Shown here: positions 6,106-6,410 of the stretch, piece by piece
Layout of the letters: every line of letters starts with the position of its first letter
How positions within the stretch are numbered: position 1 is the stretch's first letter
Assembly: GCA_031282095.1 (NCBI GenBank)
Contig: JAITEJ010000084.1
Span: 1-6,410, forward strand
Direction of reading: 5' to 3'
DNA: 6,410 nucleotides
Origin: Clostridiales bacterium
GTDB taxonomy: Bacteria; Bacillota_A; Clostridia; Christensenellales; CAG-917
The notes under the pieces: model-generated
Database searches by the model: none
What the model saw: the letters and a program-made list of their open reading frames with translations, nothing else
Told to the model about the DNA's origin: nothing
Position numbers and translations under genes: made by a program

Positions 6106-6410
6106 GAGGAAAAATTAAAAAAACGAATAAGCTTATCACGGCTTAAAGTGCAAGTTTTATCTTTGAGATAATCGATAGCCGCGCTTCTAAAGCAACCGCG
6201 CCGCTATAACGGAAAAACGTATTCCTAATAGAGAAATTAAAAAACTAAATAGGCTTATCACGGCTTAAAGTGTAAGTTTTATCTTTGAGATAATCGATAG
6301 CCGCGCTTCTAAAGCAACCATGCCGCCGTAACGGAAAAACGTATTCCCAATGGAGGAATTAAAAAACTAAATAGGCTTATCACGGCTTAAAGTGCACGTT
6401 TTGTCTTTGA
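6106..6410. repeat. 122-bp tandem repeat array, running off the window
   Basis: GCTTATCACGGCTTAAAGTG begins at 6131, 6253 and 6375, an exact 122-bp period. Units 6131-6252 and 6253-6374 differ at 8 of 122 positions; 36 bases of a third unit are visible before the end. A degenerate partial unit (GAGG-AAAATTAAAAAAAC) precedes the first at about 6106, and a still weaker likeness extends back to about 6070. Each full unit holds the palindrome TTATCT-TTG-AGATAA (6157-6171, 6279-6293), a direct pair GGCTTA-TCAC-GGCTTA (variant AGCTTA in the first unit) and an A-rich stretch. No convincing coding frame is present on either strand. Confidence 0.93.

Noticed and set aside
6273..6329. Minus-strand micro-ORF MVALEARLSIISKIKLTL in the second 122-bp unit
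   Set aside because: The ATG exists in only one unit (the first unit has GCG there), no Shine-Dalgarno site precedes it, and the frame is otherwise interrupted by stops.
6131..6374. Integron-type attC array
   Set aside because: The period is constant, there are no cassette genes between copies, and no paired core sites of the GTTRRRY/RYYYAAC kind are arranged as in attC.

Overview
The window looks like part of a bacterial chromosome. It carries three housekeeping genes with intact catalytic motifs: a pyrG fragment and a dapF-dapL pair. The DapL route to meso-diaminopimelate, good Shine-Dalgarno sites, a sigma-70/A-type promoter and moderate GC content fit an anaerobic Bacillota (Clostridia-like) genome. 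That assignment is inference; DapL also occurs in Bacteroidota, Chlamydiota, Desulfobacterota and others.

Layout: (1) 3-1349, plus strand, the 3' five-sixths of CTP synthase pyrG. (2) 1475-2752, plus strand, an AT-rich two-gene unit: an ADP-ribosylglycohydrolase followed 6 bases later by a small HAD-family phosphatase-like protein of the HAD_SAK type. (3) 2753-3179, a non-coding convergent gap holding five degenerate copies of a 66-bp tandem repeat. (4) 3180-5277, minus strand, dapF then dapL, with a clear promoter at 5379-5407 and a 16-bp palindrome just ahead of dapL. (5) 5496-6023, plus strand, an unrecognised exported protein whose segment after the signal peptide contains a repeated decapeptide and a 13-bp DNA inverted repeat. 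(6) 6024-6410, two stem-loops followed by a 122-bp tandem repeat that runs off the window.

How the genes work together: DapL converts tetrahydrodipicolinate to LL-DAP in one step and DapF epimerises it to meso-DAP, so the minus-strand operon supplies peptidoglycan cross-links and lysine. PyrG makes CTP and is unrelated to its neighbours. The glycohydrolase/HAD pair looks like an accessory module that could remove ADP-ribose and process a phosphate or nucleic-acid end. No toxin or transferase partner is visible, so this remains a hypothesis.

The least explained parts are the two tandem-repeat arrays, whose best-matched units differ only by transitions (15 of 15 differences), and the repeat inside the exported protein. 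I see no tRNA, rRNA, transposase or genuine CRISPR array.
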